Assembly: GCA_010093485.1 (NCBI GenBank)
Contig: MU001511.1
Coordinates: 922,904 to 986,903 of the forward strand
DNA: 64,000 bases
Reading direction: 5' to 3'
DNA from: Karstenula rhodostoma CBS 690.94
Lineage: Eukaryota; Ascomycota; Dothideomycetes; Pleosporales; Didymosphaeriaceae
A program made the position numbers and the translations under genes. Below the pieces are notes generated by a model, which worked only from the letters and a program-made list of their open reading frames with translations, did no database searches and was not told the DNA's origin. Each line of letters starts with the position of its first letter. The first letter of the stretch is position 1. This document shows positions 1 through 10,663 of this stretch, in pieces.

Positions 1-583
1 CTTTCCTTATCTTTTTTATATAATTTAAGCTTCTACTTATAATTTTTAAAGTTATTTAAAGTAACTAATTAGTATAATTTCTCTAAATTAACTAGTTAAA
101 TAGAGCGATTATTTTTAATTAAAAAGACTATTAAACTATTTAAATTAATTTTAAACTAAATATCTTTAGAGTTTATTTAAAAATATAAGCTTATAAACTA
201 ATAAGACTAGCTTATTTAATTAATAAGCTAGATCTAAATAACTAGAATAGTTAAATTACTTATAGTTTTATTAAATAAAAAAGGCTTTTAATATAATAGA
301 AGTATTTAAGAGGGTATATTTAAATAGTAAAATATATAAAAAAAATTATTTTATATTTTAAATATTAAATTTATAATTATAGTAGAGAAAAAGAATTTAA
401 ATATTTCTTTATTTAGAAAGTAAATTAATTAGATTACTATATAAAAAAAAATTATTAGAAAAACTAGTTATATATTATACTTATTTTAAATTAGTTTAGT
501 ACTTAGATTAAAATACCCCTTATTATAGCTAATTAGAACTCTATAAATTCTAATATTACTAAATATTATTTATATTTTGAATA
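1..583 (-). mobile_element. Truncated Copia LTR retrotransposon copy (RIP-mutated), cut by the window edge
   Basis: This stretch aligns almost base for base with 51950-52532, the 5' end (minus orientation) of the complete Copia element further right. It holds that element's 5' LTR (378-583) and the first part of its internal region, which runs out of the window to the left. It is more AT-rich than the other copy, and the differences are mostly C/T and G/A, the pattern left by repeat-induced point mutation. No open reading frame survives. The neighbouring 5-bp target duplication cannot be tested because the other end is outside the window. Confidence 0.8.
378..583 (-). repeat. LTR of truncated Copia copy
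   Basis: A 206-bp segment with the same limits as the two LTRs at 45329-45534 and 52327-52532. It starts tatagtagag and ends near gaata, where the other copies read ttaata. Confidence 0.75.
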
Positions 584-679
584 AAAGTCTACTAAATAGA
601 TTTTATTAGTTTTTTAAATTTTATTTATTTAACTTCTTTATATTCTTTTAAAATAATTCTATATTTCTTATTAAAAATT

Positions 680-835
680 ATAATATTAGTATAGTATAAA
701 GAAAAAGAAATATAAAAAAAAAAATTAAATTATTTTAATAAAAGTCTATTATATAAAGTTTTTTTTTTTCTTTTATAATAAACTATTAAAGTAAATATTA
801 TTTTCTTTTTTTATTTCTATTAAGCTTTTTTTTTA
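680..835. repeat. Dispersed AT-rich repeat A, copy 1
   Basis: It shares the run tataaag-a-rich tract-aataaaagtctattatataaag and then tataataaactatta with about 53270-53400 in the same orientation. Both copies sit a short distance right of a Copia LTR. Confidence 0.6.
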
Positions 836-889
836 TAATAATTTATTAGATTTATTATTCCCCTAATTTTATATTACTAGTTAATTTTT

Positions 890-1145
890 ATACTATACTA
901 AATAAATATTTAGAAATATATAATTAAGTTTAATATTCTATAATTAAAATAGTTATAAATAATATATTAATTATATTAGTATTTAGAGAAATATTATTAT
1001 ATTATATTTTAAAAACTAATTAGAATATATAAAATATTTTTTTTTAGTTAATAGAAAGTTTAAATTTTTTTATTCTAATTCGATAATATATAGTTCTAAG
1101 GTTTAGTTAGCTATATAAAAGTTTTACTATAATAGTTTACTTTTT
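890..1145 (-). repeat. Dispersed AT-rich repeat B, copy 1 (inverted relative to 54240-54490)
   Basis: The reverse complement of this stretch matches 54240-54490, including agtaaactattatagta, agctaaaccttagg and actttctatta. The differences are largely transitions. The element it belongs to is not identified. Confidence 0.65.
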
Positions 1146-1721
1146 TATTTTATTTATTATAAATAATAAATATCGAATAACTAGTATTAAAAATAGTATA
1201 ATTAAAAACTAGTATAAATTATAGAAAAAGACTATACCTTATTTTATTAGTAAGTTTTTATATACGAGTTATCTATTAATTAAAAAAGTCTATAGTAGAG
1301 TAGATATTTTTTTATAAGTAATTTTATATACTACACGATATAATAGCTCTATCTTTTATCCTGATTTCTCTCTAGATAGAAGACCTAAGCCCTGCGATAC
1401 CAGTGCTTGCCACTTGAGCACCGCTAGGCCGTTTCAAGACCATTCGGCGATCAGCAACACCATAACCAACCAATACTTCCCAGCTAGAACGCTGCTACAC
1501 GGATTTTGGAAATGCATCTCGCGTTATCAAACATTCTGTCATTACGGCAGCTGCTCTTTCGCATTCCACCGAGTGATGAGGAGGAATCGATGCATAGAAT
1601 TTTCGCATACGTCATGACCTTAGCGTGTACGTGCGGCGCACACGTCGGAGCCGCGACACTTCACGATAACGTGTATCGCGCAAGCATCAAGCGTACCCAA
1701 AGGCAACTTTCCACCGCATAG

Positions 1722-3566
1722 ATGGGTAGAATGAAACGCCCACGCAGTGCCGTCGTCATCGGTGCTGGCGTTGGCGGTGTCGCCACTGCAGCTCGCCTCG
1801 CCGCCGCAGGATGGAAAGTCACCGTGGTCGAGAAGAACGACTTCACAGGCGGACGGTGCAGCCTCATCAGGGAAAATGGCTATGTCCGTTTATATTTTGG
1901 GCTACCTTTCAGTAGACGCTGACATATGACCAGAGATTCGACCAGGGTCCCAGCCTGCTACTACTACCACACCTATTTCATGAGACGTTCCATGACCTGG
2001 GGACTTCAATGGAAGAAGAGGGAGTGCACCTTGTTAAGTGCGAGCCAAATTACAACATACATTTCCACGATGGGACCGCCTTCAAAATGTCTACCGATCT
2101 TGCCACCATGAAGGAAGAGATAGAACGCTTTGAAGGCAAAGATGGCTTTGAGCGATACATGTCGTTCGTACAAGAGTCTCATCGACACTATGAACTATCA
2201 GTCACGCATGTACTTCGCAAGAACTTCTTCTCGATCTTCAGCATGATGCGTCCGAGCTTTCTGAGGCATCTGCTTGCGTTGCATCCATTCGAAAGCATCT
2301 ACGGTCGAGCGAGCAAGTATTTCTGGACTGAGAGGCTGAGACGAGTTTTCACCTTTGCAAGCATGTACATGGGTATGAGTCCCTTCGACGCACCGGGCAC
2401 ATATTCTTTGTTGCAGTATACGGAGCTAGCAGAAGGCATTTGGTACCCCATTGGTGGCTTCCACAAGGTGCGCATATCGTCGAGTGTTGGGCAGTCATTC
2501 GCTTATAATCTAGGTTGTCGATGCACTCGTCAAATTGGGCGAACGGAGAGGAGTGAGGTACCAGCTTAACACCTCAGTGTCTCATATACAAGTTCAGGAC
2601 TACAAGAAAGGCCTCACAGCCACGGGTGTAGTCTTGGACAATGGTGAAGTCATCGAGGCCGACAGAGTCATATGCAATGCTGACCTGATCTACTCGTACA
2701 ACAACCTCCTTCCCTCAACAAGTTATGCTACTTCCCTGTCGAAACGCAAAGCGTCTTGCTCAAGTATATCCTTCTACTGGGCGCTTGACAAACAGTTCCC
2801 CGAGCTATCGGCACATAACATCTTCTTAGCGGAGGACTACAAAGAGAGCTTCGACAGCATATTCAAGAAACATTTGATCCCCGAACAGCCGAGCTTCTAT
2901 GTCAACGTCCCTTCTCGTGTCGACCCAACGGCAGCGCCAGAAGGCTGCGATTCCGTTGTGGTTTTGGTGCCTGTAGGCCATCTCTTAGAATCATCGTCTG
3001 AGTCACACAGGGGCATGGCAGGTACAAGTGGCGCGACGCAAGACTGGGACGCCATGGTCGCGATAGCGCGGGAAACCATACTCAAGACGATTGAAATCCG
3101 CCTCAAGATATCGCTCAACAATCACATCCTCCATGAGTCTGTCAACACGCCGCCGTCCTGGAGAGAAGCATTTAATCTCGACCGTGGAGCCATCCTCGGC
3201 CTCAGTCATTCATTTTTCAACGTCCTTTGCTTCAGGCCAAAGACAGGCCATCCGAATATTCGTGGCTTGAACTTTGTGGGCGCCAGTACGCATCCTGGAA
3301 CTGGAGTGCCTATCGTTTTAGCTGGAGCGAAGATCGTGAGTGAGCAGATACTGAACGAGGCGCCTGGCAGTAAGGTGCCGTGGATCGAGAACGGCGCTGC
3401 GATCACAAAGGTGAGAAACAGCCCGCTAGATCGGGCGCAATGGATGCCGATGTTGGACTGGCTTCACTGGGTAGTGATCCTTGTTCTCGCGTTGCTTGCA
3501 TCGGTATTCGGCTCACTATCCCGCGGCTGGGATTGGAGAGAAGCACATTTTGGAGGCGACTGGTAA
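1722..3566 (+). CDS. al-1: Phytoene desaturase (carotenoid biosynthesis, al-1/carB type)
   Basis: FAD-dependent enzyme that introduces double bases of unsaturation into colourless phytoene to give lycopene or 3,4-didehydrolycopene in carotenoid synthesis. Three exons: 1722-1883, 1934-2467 and 2514-3566. Introns 1884-1933 (gtccgt...ccag, branch gctgac) and 2468-2513 (gtgcgc...ctag) restore one frame of 582 residues, close to the family's usual 580-600. Residues 10-30 carry the dinucleotide-binding fold (VVIGAGVGGVATAARLAAAG), followed by EKNDFTGGRCS. Exon 2 opens with RFDQGPSLLLLP, a hallmark of fungal phytoene desaturases. The C-terminal signature GLNFVGASTHPGTGVP is intact, and a hydrophobic segment (WVVILVLALLASVFGSL) near the end suggests membrane anchoring. 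A second ATG lies three codons downstream. No phytoene synthase/cyclase, carotenoid oxygenase or opsin gene is seen beside it. It starts only about 340 bp from a RIP-mutated block. Confidence 0.93.
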
Positions 3567-4155
3567 CATTTTCATCCATCGCCGCTTCAATAATATCAGC
3601 GTTTTACCCCCTCGCGAGCATTTATATGACACTGCTTCAGAACTGCAACAATGAACTCTACGCGGTTCTACAGGAGGCTGTTGGGCTGGTCAACCCGGGG
3701 AGCCGGCTCTGTAGAGGAGCGGCGCGTTGCTGAAGTCTGGGTGACGATTGCGACGGCGCATCGAATAGTGACTAGGTGCTCGCGATCAGGTTATACGTGG
3801 TTCTACGACTGTAGTCCAACCCCACCGCATCTTCATCGCCACGCCTTAGACCATATAACACTCTTGTGATGAGGTGAGCACATAGTGGTGTACGCACGAA
3901 AGGTTCGCTTCAAGGTTGCACAACACTGTTCTCGGAACCAGTGTGCGCTGGAGGTAAGTCTTCCGTGACGAGCGGGGCGTCTTCATCAAATGGGCCCCGG
4001 ACAATCGCAGTGCTACGCACGCTATCGTAATTGTTGTCTGATTTCCCAACATTGTGACAAGCGGAACAGGACTCTGAATGTTCCGCACTGCTTCGTTTGA
4101 GGGGCTGTCCTTATTCGGCCTGGAATTTATTCTCATCCAACTGGTCTATGTCATG

Positions 4156-4636
4156 CTAGTAGCTTCGCTGCCCAGGCGAGGGGGACAGGTCGTCCTTTGG
4201 TCCCAGTGTGAGGACAATCTTTGGAATGCATGACCAATCCCATCTGCGGGGAGTGAACTCTAGCTGCAGTTGTCCGTTCTTAGCCAGCAGCTGCTTCATC
4301 TCCTTCGCGGCTTCGGAGGCCACCACCATTTCAATCTGAACACGCTGTCTGACGAGACGGTTTACATAATCAACACCTGCCACGGGGGAATCTGGCTGTT
4401 CATAGTGTAGACGTTGTAGCGAAGGGCCTTCCAACCTTTTTCGGATCGTGGGAGATGTGCGACGAAGGCTTGCCAATCTTCCTAGTGCTCAATCGTCCAT
4501 TCCCCGAACCAACTTAGCCGGTTTGACTTACTTTGGAGATAGGTTTCTACCATCCGGGCCGATTGCTAGGGCATGAAATAATGCGCTCATGCGGTGCCTC
4601 TTTGGGACGAAAGGTGCGAATGATGTAGAGGCACAT
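4156..4636 (-). pseudogene. Decayed small spliced gene, function unknown
   Basis: The family is not recognised. From an ATG at 4636 a frame runs about 28 codons to an in-frame TAG. Ignoring that stop, it continues to a good donor (gtaagt near 4532), an intron of about 50 bp ending in cactag, and a second exon with protein-like composition (EDWQAFVAHLPRSEKGW and on to QIPPWQ). A one-base frame change near 4380 then leads into a second protein-like stretch (VDYVNRLVRQRVQIEMVVAS, then EFTPRRWDW), which ends at the stop at 4156. One nonsense codon plus one frameshift in an otherwise coherent reading suggests a relic. Alternatively I have mis-spliced a live gene. The TAG could come from CAG by a C-to-T change. 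Confidence 0.35.
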
Positions 4637-4966
4637 GGTCTTCGGTCGTCGTGATATAATGTCGCAGCCCGATCAGCGAGAGCAGAAGAAGTCAATCGTT
4701 TGAGAGCAAGTAGACAGGTAATTCAGATGAGGAAGGAGCAATCTAAACTTACACAGTACGTGTCCGGGTCGCTCAACATGGGCAGCATAACGAATGGCTA
4801 ATATCCTTTCGTACCAGGTTCTACTAGACTTCCTGGAATAGAGGAGGATAGTCGGTGCGACAATACCCAAGGGGAACTATTTACATCGACAGCGTTGCCC
4901 CAGGTTATTGGATGTAAAACAACGACACTCGTAAACATATTGTTGCGTCGCGTATTGGTGAATGCG

Positions 4967-5726
4967 TTACGCCCACGGTGCTTTGTCTACACCTGCAACG
5001 TAGTCGTGGCCAACCGGCCGCCACATTAACCACCCGTTCAAATTATCAGACTCCAACTCCTTCCACTTCTCACTCGGATACGGCACATTCAGAGATGGGT
5101 CCGCTGGAATCAACTCAATGCAGCCCAGCCCACACCTCTCATAGGCGCCGCGAGCGGTTATGAGCGAACTAATCGCTGTTTCGATACTCAATTCGTCGGC
5201 CTTGTTGAGCCCCCAGCGGATCAATAGCCGCCCAACACCGCGACACCGATGTTCTGTGTGTACCGTGATCGAATGAAGGTCTGCGCGAGTGTCAACACGA
5301 AACCCATGACACCGGCCGCTTTCGCTCACCCATATGTGGCCTCGTCACTCTCTTCCCGATGAAATCCCACAAGCCGTTGATGAACCGCTCAGCAAATTCA
5401 CGCTCATCCGAGCCTTCGGGATGCCATGTAGCCACCGTGCGCTCGCCATACGGGTCTGGCTTGTCGTTCACGTACCACTGCGCAAACCCAACAATGACAT
5501 TTCTGTCACAATCAACAGCTTTCAGCATGAAATTTCTTGGGTCCTGCTCCCGAAGCCGTTGGATGGAGCGCTCCTTGCTCCATGCGATGGCTTCATCGCG
5601 GGTGGGCAGATTGGGACGAAAATGTTTGAGCTGTGGATTGTAGGGCTGCTGCCATGCATCGAGAACCATGGGTGAGATTTCGTTGAAGTCAGCTTCGTCC
5701 GTGATGACGGAGACGGTGATGGGCAT
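4967..5726 (-). CDS. GNAT-family N-acetyltransferase
   Basis: Probable acetyl-CoA-dependent N-acetyltransferase; the substrate is unknown. Two exons on the minus strand, 5726-5330 and 5280-4967, joined over a 49-bp intron (gtgagc...gcgcag) that restores the frame and gives 236 residues. After the splice comes DLHSITVHTEHRCRGVGRLL, matching the GNAT motif A pattern (beta-4, then an R/Q-x-x-G-x-G/A acetyl-CoA loop, here RCRGVG), then GLNKADEL and the YERCGLGCIE motif typical of motif B. Upstream, IVGFAQWYV fits beta-2/3. The ATG at 5726 was chosen because the frame further upstream lacks another ATG. Small fungal GNAT proteins of this layout are common and usually of unknown role. Confidence 0.8.
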
Positions 5727-6421
5727 CTTGCGCGGCGGGTATCGACTGTTGACGAAGATGAATGAAATGATTAACAGCAAGAGTTCCGTCCCCGGTTTGC
5801 CTTGAAGCTATTGTGGATTGACGTCGTCATCTGATGTTTCCAGCGGAGGCATACGGCCCCGCTTTTGTCGCACTGGTGGATTCGGAAGACCACGGCGCGA
5901 TAAGCGACAAGTAACGTTGAGGTCCGGCTACGTATGGGCCGACTGCCCACTTTTCCAACGAGCCTAATGGGGCTGAAAATGTGGGGTAACGAACATAGGG
6001 CGGCTTGGTGCATCATATCAGATCTCGAGCGTTATGCGCGAGTGATTTTGCATCTCTTCCGAAACCATGGATCAGATGCGGGCGGACCCGTCACAAGCCC
6101 AACGGGCCCTCCTCGTTAGACTTAGACCGCGCACGGAGTCGTCTTATAGATCAGCTCTTACATCATTCGTTATATAACATGGAGACAGGTACTTGTCCCA
6201 ATGCCCGGATTTGATCATGTCGTCGTTGAAATAATATTTTTCTGAAGCGTGCCAGGGTAAAGCTCAATTCCTGCCATTGAGGCCACCCAAGCTCAAGACA
6301 TCCGCAGCTCATTCGATCGAGAAACTACCAAAAGGACGCTCGCACATCAGCCATCGGCATCAAACAGTTTTATCGTCGTTTTAAGCGCTGCAGTACCTTC
6401 CGCAAATCTGCTCTCCCCAAG

Positions 6422-7450
6422 ATGGGGATTCGGTCGACCATATCCAAAATCTTCGGCCGCCGCCGTGGCCTCGAAGTATACCAGAAAAACTCACCTTTAT
6501 TCAAGCTTCCTCTGGAGCTACGCAACGACATATACATGTATATCTTCGCTTCGGCATTGGTCCATGATCAAACGTTCGAGCCATTATCAGATTGGGATCG
6601 TCTTCTGCTTACCTGTCATGGGATTAAGAATGAGATGGTGTCACTACCTGCGCAACCTATCATCTCTCTTGTCCAACTCGACTGGGAGGACAGCTTTCCC
6701 TCCTGCCCGCTACGCATAACGTACACGGTGGACGAACAGGGCAAGAGTAACCTGGATATCGCCATTCCGCGCATCATGTGGGAAAGGCACGCACCCTCAC
6801 TACCAAACTGGATACCTCACTTTATATCACCGCTGTTCCGGATCGTCACGGATATTGTGACCATTCAAACATATGAGCACCGACATAGGCATCCAAACCT
6901 ATTTCTCCCTGACTCCTCCTTGGACGATGTAGTCGTGTTCTTGCAGTTGATGGCAATAGCCTATGCGCGTATAGCGCCATTGCCCTTGGACTTGCGGAGC
7001 ATTTGGTACGAAGCTGCGACAGAACCATGGAACCAACCATCGCCGGCGTTGGTTTCCAGCTCCTGGTGCCACACCGGCGAGCCCTCGTCGGAGAAACAGC
7101 TTATGCCACCGCCATGTCGAGACTTTTTCAACGCTAAGCGAGTCGAGTTCATCCGTGACTTTGGGCAGATTGATGAGGTCAGGAGTGCCTGGATTCCTCC
7201 TGAATATGTTAAGGGAGTCCGCTTGTTGAGTGTCCTCAAGAACGACTTGGGATTCGATATACGAGGTCGATGTCTGCTCCATGTAGGCTCAGACAGACGT
7301 ACACTTCTCGATGGGTTTGCCTGGGAGAGCGACACTAGGTTCCGGAAGGTGGACACGAATACGAGATCCTGGAAGGGGAAATTAAGGTTGCGAATCCGAC
7401 AGATGTCCTCCAACAATATCTTAAAAAATTTATCCGGGATGGAAACTTGA
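6422..7450 (+). CDS. Hypothetical 2EXR/F-box-like protein
   Basis: An uninterrupted 342-residue frame starting at ATG 6422. The N-terminus is basic (FGRRRG). Residues about 24-42 read SPLFKLPLELRNDIYMYIF, the leucine-proline-x-E-L-R-x-x-I-Y motif found in the many fungal 2EXR and F-box-like proteins. The rest matches nothing I recognise. In these families the motif is thought to mediate protein-protein contact, but roles are mostly unknown. There is no signal peptide or clear membrane segment. Related LPxELR motifs occur in the genes at 9333 and 39021, so the window holds three members of this broad class, which otherwise look dissimilar. Confidence 0.7.
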   Translation: MGIRSTISKIFGRRRGLEVYQKNSPLFKLPLELRNDIYMYIFASALVHDQTFEPLSDWDRLLLTCHGIKNEMVSLPAQPIISLVQLDWEDSFPSCPLRITYTVDEQGKSNLDIAIPRIMWERHAPSLPNWIPHFISPLFRIVTDIVTIQTYEHRHRHPNLFLPDSSLDDVVVFLQLMAIAYARIAPLPLDLRSIWYEAATEPWNQPSPALVSSSWCHTGEPSSEKQLMPPPCRDFFNAKRVEFIRDFGQIDEVRSAWIPPEYVKGVRLLSVLKNDLGFDIRGRCLLHVGSDRRTLLDGFAWESDTRFRKVDTNTRSWKGKLRLRIRQMSSNNILKNLSGMET

Positions 7451-7509
7451 AGAAATGGATATTGGCAACCCGTATACTAACTAATCAGAACACTCCTTTG
7501 CACATGCTA

Positions 7510-8475
7510 TCAAGCTATCTTGGTTTGATCCGTCTCGTTCTCATATGTGAACGTTGTCCGTGCCGGGAAGTAAAGCCCGAGCGCTGAGAAAATCACGAAG
7601 CTGGAAAAGAAGCCATAGATGTATCCCAGGTTATAGAGATGATCCGCATCTTTCGATATGGCCAGAGAGCTGTTTATCTGCATTGTCATCAGTCATATCC
7701 CACGAAACACACAATCTATACGTACCCGCAAAGCGAACCCAGGAATAAGTGGAACTGATCCGACCAGCCAAGCTACAATAGCTCGCCAGTTAGTGCCCCA
7801 TTGTTATACGGGTACTTTCCATTGGGAATTTACATGTCATCGACATTATAGGCTTGCCGATGTACCACGTAGTAGTCCGCCAAGAGAATACATGTGATGG
7901 GAGCGAGCTGGTGCACGTAAGCAGTCGAGTTTCGCAGATATGTACAGCGGGAGAGAGCATACCCAGATGATGTAACTATTCATGAAATTGAGTAAGGCGG
8001 ATGCTTAGGCAGGAATGTTCCAGGGGGCCAAGGCCCAGGCGCCGACGAAGGCGATAATGTATGAGCCGCAGCGGAGGTTAACGTATTGTATTTCGTAAGG
8101 TTCAATCCGTGAGTGAGCATTTATCCAAGTTGCATACCGAATGAAACATGGCATTAAGGTCGTTCACAGCAGAAATACAGTTTGCACTGATGTCGGCTTC
8201 AAGCTGGGCCAATACGAAAGAAAGCGAGACGAATGCAGCGGCGGCTCTAGCACCGGAGCTCTCACTCCAGTACGACATGATAGCCAAAGTGTCCCAGGTT
8301 GTGGTTTCGTAGAGATCAGAAGCAGCTCCTGCGATGATAATCCCCATGAATGACATGAGCATGAACGATAACGGAACCGCGTGTATCTGCGCGTAGACCA
8401 TTCGGGTCCAGCGGGCGTACCGGGCGAAATCGTTGATGTTCACGGCCATCGTTCCATAACTTCCCAGCATTGACT
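7510..8475 (-). pseudogene. C-terminal relic of an NCS1-family permease (purine/allantoin/uracil type)
   Basis: The minus strand encodes the second half of a nucleobase:cation symporter-1 (Fur-type) transporter. The first part reads NINDFARYARWTRMVYAQ, then a membrane segment, then a stretch containing LAQLEADISANCISAVNDL, typical of NCS1 helices 8-9. Downstream pieces are GSYIIAFVGAWALAPWNI, then TCILLADYYVVHRQAYNVDD, and finally NLGYIYGFFSSFVIFSALGL before a TGA at 7510. The gene is broken: the first intron (gtatgc, about 8145) has lost its AG acceptor, there is a TAA after PWNIPA, a TAA after VDDM, and a +1 shift near GTNWRA. The N-terminal half (about 250 residues, helices 1-6) is absent. 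It lies head-to-head with a truncated dioxygenase. Confidence 0.8.
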
Positions 8476-8496
8476 ATACTACTTAGCGATGATTGC

Positions 8497-8910
8497 CACA
8501 AAATTACGAAAACTTACGTGGAGAACCCAATCCCAAAATCTACCACCCTTCACCCCCGAGAAGTACACTCCTTTCCCATGGTGTGGAAGAACCCTTCTAA
8601 CGGGCAACCACATTTGCAAATTGCCGGATGCTGCGTCTACTCGCTCACCACCGTTGACCCCTCCACTGGTAACAAGACGGTGAACTCAGATCTCGCACAG
8701 GTAAGGCGGATATGTCATGGGCTACAAGACAAAGTGTACCGGCCCGAGAATGTGTACGCTCACGGGTGTGAGAAGGGCGATCTGGTGATATTCTATAACA
8801 GGGGCGTGATACATAGTATATCGGGACAGTTGGCGCAGTACAAGCAGAGGAGGTTGTCATGGCAGTGTAATATGGTGAGTATTACGCCATCGGAGGCGTA
8901 CAGTAATTGA
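8497..8910 (+). pseudogene. C-terminal fragment of TauD/TfdA-type 2-oxoglutarate dioxygenase, probably XanA-like
   Basis: An open frame to TGA 8910 whose translation resembles the C-terminal third of fungal 2-oxoglutarate/Fe(II) dioxygenases of the TauD family, best of xanthine dioxygenase XanA. It shows SFPMVWKNPSNGQPHLQI, GCCVYSLTT, then EKGDLVIFYNRGVIHSISGQ with the distal iron-binding His, and RRLSWQCN with the 2-oxoglutarate-binding Arg. The N-terminal part with the H-x-D iron motif is missing, and the frame has no ATG before the conserved part. It abuts the truncated permease relic on the opposite strand, so both genes lost their 5' halves. The XanA assignment rests on motif spacing and on the purine-type permease beside it; a generic TauD enzyme is the alternative. 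Confidence 0.6.
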
Positions 8911-9332
8911 TGAAGTGTAGGTCGTGTGTAGCAAAGCTTAGTGGAAGTTGGTCATCACCGCATTCTCAGTTTTTTCGCAGTTTTCGTCGGTTATTCCACC
9001 CTCATGGTTGCTCCGTCGCAGGAAGAGCGGACTTGCAGTAGCGTATCTCTTAGTGCGTCGCGTCGCTCGTTGGCATGCACACTCCATGTCTCTTCGACTT
9101 CACCGCTTTTCTGCTGCCATTGCATAAATGTTCCTGTACAAGTTGCTTCAGCGATTCGAAACTTATAACCTCTCGTCCTCTGGCATAGTTATCGAGAACA
9201 ATCAACTCGGATAGAGGTCATTGTTGCGAGTAGTATCATTCGCTGTGCATCCGAATTCGTATAGAGCTGCACCGAAAGCTGTAAGCAAGCTTTTCCCACA
9301 TCGCGGGAATCGACTAAATCGCAAAACTAGGC
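8911..9332. other. Intergenic, no gene seen
   Basis: Normal base composition. Short open frames without protein character; no repeat or RNA gene recognised. Confidence 0.6.
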
Positions 9333-10663
9333 ATGGCGTTGAATCCGGCTGCGAAGCCTTTTTCGCCAGCAAGCACGACTCCGGATCCTATTCCTGTGAG
9401 GATACGCACAGAAGAGCCTACATGGCGCTATTTGAAAGAGAAGAGTTCTTATCTGCAGGGTCGAGTGGAGCGTATGCAACACGATGTCCTTCAGTCGATG
9501 GTCGAGCTTCAACTTGATCGGTTAGATTTTGAGATCAAGCAAACTGCCATACCAAAAGAGAAGCTTGTGGCTTGGGAGGAAGATGAGCACAGGATAAGCA
9601 GCTTGCGGAAACTGCTTCGGGAGCGGACGAAAGTTTGGCGAAAAAATATGGAGTAAGAAGCATGATGAGTATTGCGGGCATCGAAACAGTGCTAACTAAT
9701 CGTAGCTCTTTGGACGAAGCCCATATGAAGCTCTGTCGCTATCTGGCATGGCTGATGCGCACTAAGCTACCGCGGGAACTTCGAGACATGATCTATGCCT
9801 ATGCTTGTGTGGAGGAAAAGCCTCTGTGGATCAAACGAGTGGATCCGGTGGAGCCTGTGAGCATCAAAGAGATGCGAGACGCACAGCACGAAGACATAAC
9901 ATCCAGCAGCATCTCTCGATTTTGCTGGTCTAAACCATTCGAGGAATACCACCCGTCCCGGTATCACCTGCCCCATTGCGAAACGAACGCAGAGGCCCTG
10001 GACGAATGGGAACTACTGCACTCACGAACCATCTTAGATGGTTGGTATGTTGGTACACAGGTAGCAGTGGAAGCCGCGGAGATCTACTACAGTCAGAACA
10101 CTTTCCACATCGAATACGACCAGACGCTGTGGGGGTTTCTTCGGTATGATATGATGGGACTACGTATCACCCCCGCGGACTACGTGCGCAAGCTTTATGT
10201 CGTCCTTCGATGTGAGGCGCTCCGACTAGCCGAGCCTCAAAACAGCGATCAGGGTATCTACGTGAAAAAGCCGTGGAAGAGTACTATTTCTTGGGTGTGA
10301 TCAGGTATGTGCTGCGGAAACCTTTAGAACTTATCCAATCACGGAGACATGTGGCAGGAAGGTATTACACGGAAACATCAGCCGAGCGCCCATACATGTA
10401 CAACCCTGAGCAGCACCAGCGACTGGAAGTCACCTTCCTCGTGACGACGCAGTTTGAGGAGCACAATCTGGACGCTCAGCGGATATGCTACAACCTAGCA
10501 GAAGAGATCTGGCCCCTCATGCAAGACTGGAGCTGTGCCGCGGACCTACGCGGTATATTCCATGAGAATGGCCACCAACAAGGTGTTGGTGGCTCGACTG
10601 TTCGTGCGTCCGTTCATCACACGGGAGATGTTGGAGTATCGTTGGCGCGTGCATGAAATGTAA
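9333..10663 (+). pseudogene. 2EXR-like hypothetical gene with two compensating frameshifts
   Basis: Exon 1 (9333-9652) starts MALNPAAKPFSP. A clean intron follows, 9653-9705 (gtaaga, branch gctaac, ending cgtag), and exon 2 continues with KLPRELRDMIYAYA, the 2EXR/F-box-like LPxELRxxIY motif. The reading passes WYVGTQVAVEAAEIYYSQNT and YVRKLYVVLR, typical of fungal hypothetical proteins of this class. At an A5 run near 10265 the coherent reading moves from frame 2 to frame 1. It returns to frame 2 near 10575, giving VLVARLFVRPF, then MLEYRWRVHEM and a TAA at 10661-10663. One missing A and one extra base would explain both shifts. This may be a recent pseudogene or a pair of assembly errors. 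Function unknown. Confidence 0.55.

Larger units (their letters stand above)
584..1380. other. RIP-saturated AT-rich DNA with fragments of dispersed repeats
   Basis: No gene is visible. The sequence is mostly A and T, with almost no CA or TG dinucleotides. Two stretches recur in the last AT block: about 680-835 (direct match to about 53270-53400) and about 890-1145 (inverted match to about 54240-54490). The change to normal base composition is sharp, at about 1350-1390. Confidence 0.8.

Noticed and set aside
3846..4136. 96-codon minus-strand frame downstream of al-1
   Set aside because: No protein-like features; likely the 3' UTR and intergenic DNA of al-1.
10198..10244. A 47-bp intron (gtcgtc...aacag) as explanation for the first frame change at 9333-10663
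   Set aside because: It would remove YVVLRCEALRL, which looks conserved in this protein class, and its donor is weak; a one-base change at the A5 run is simpler.
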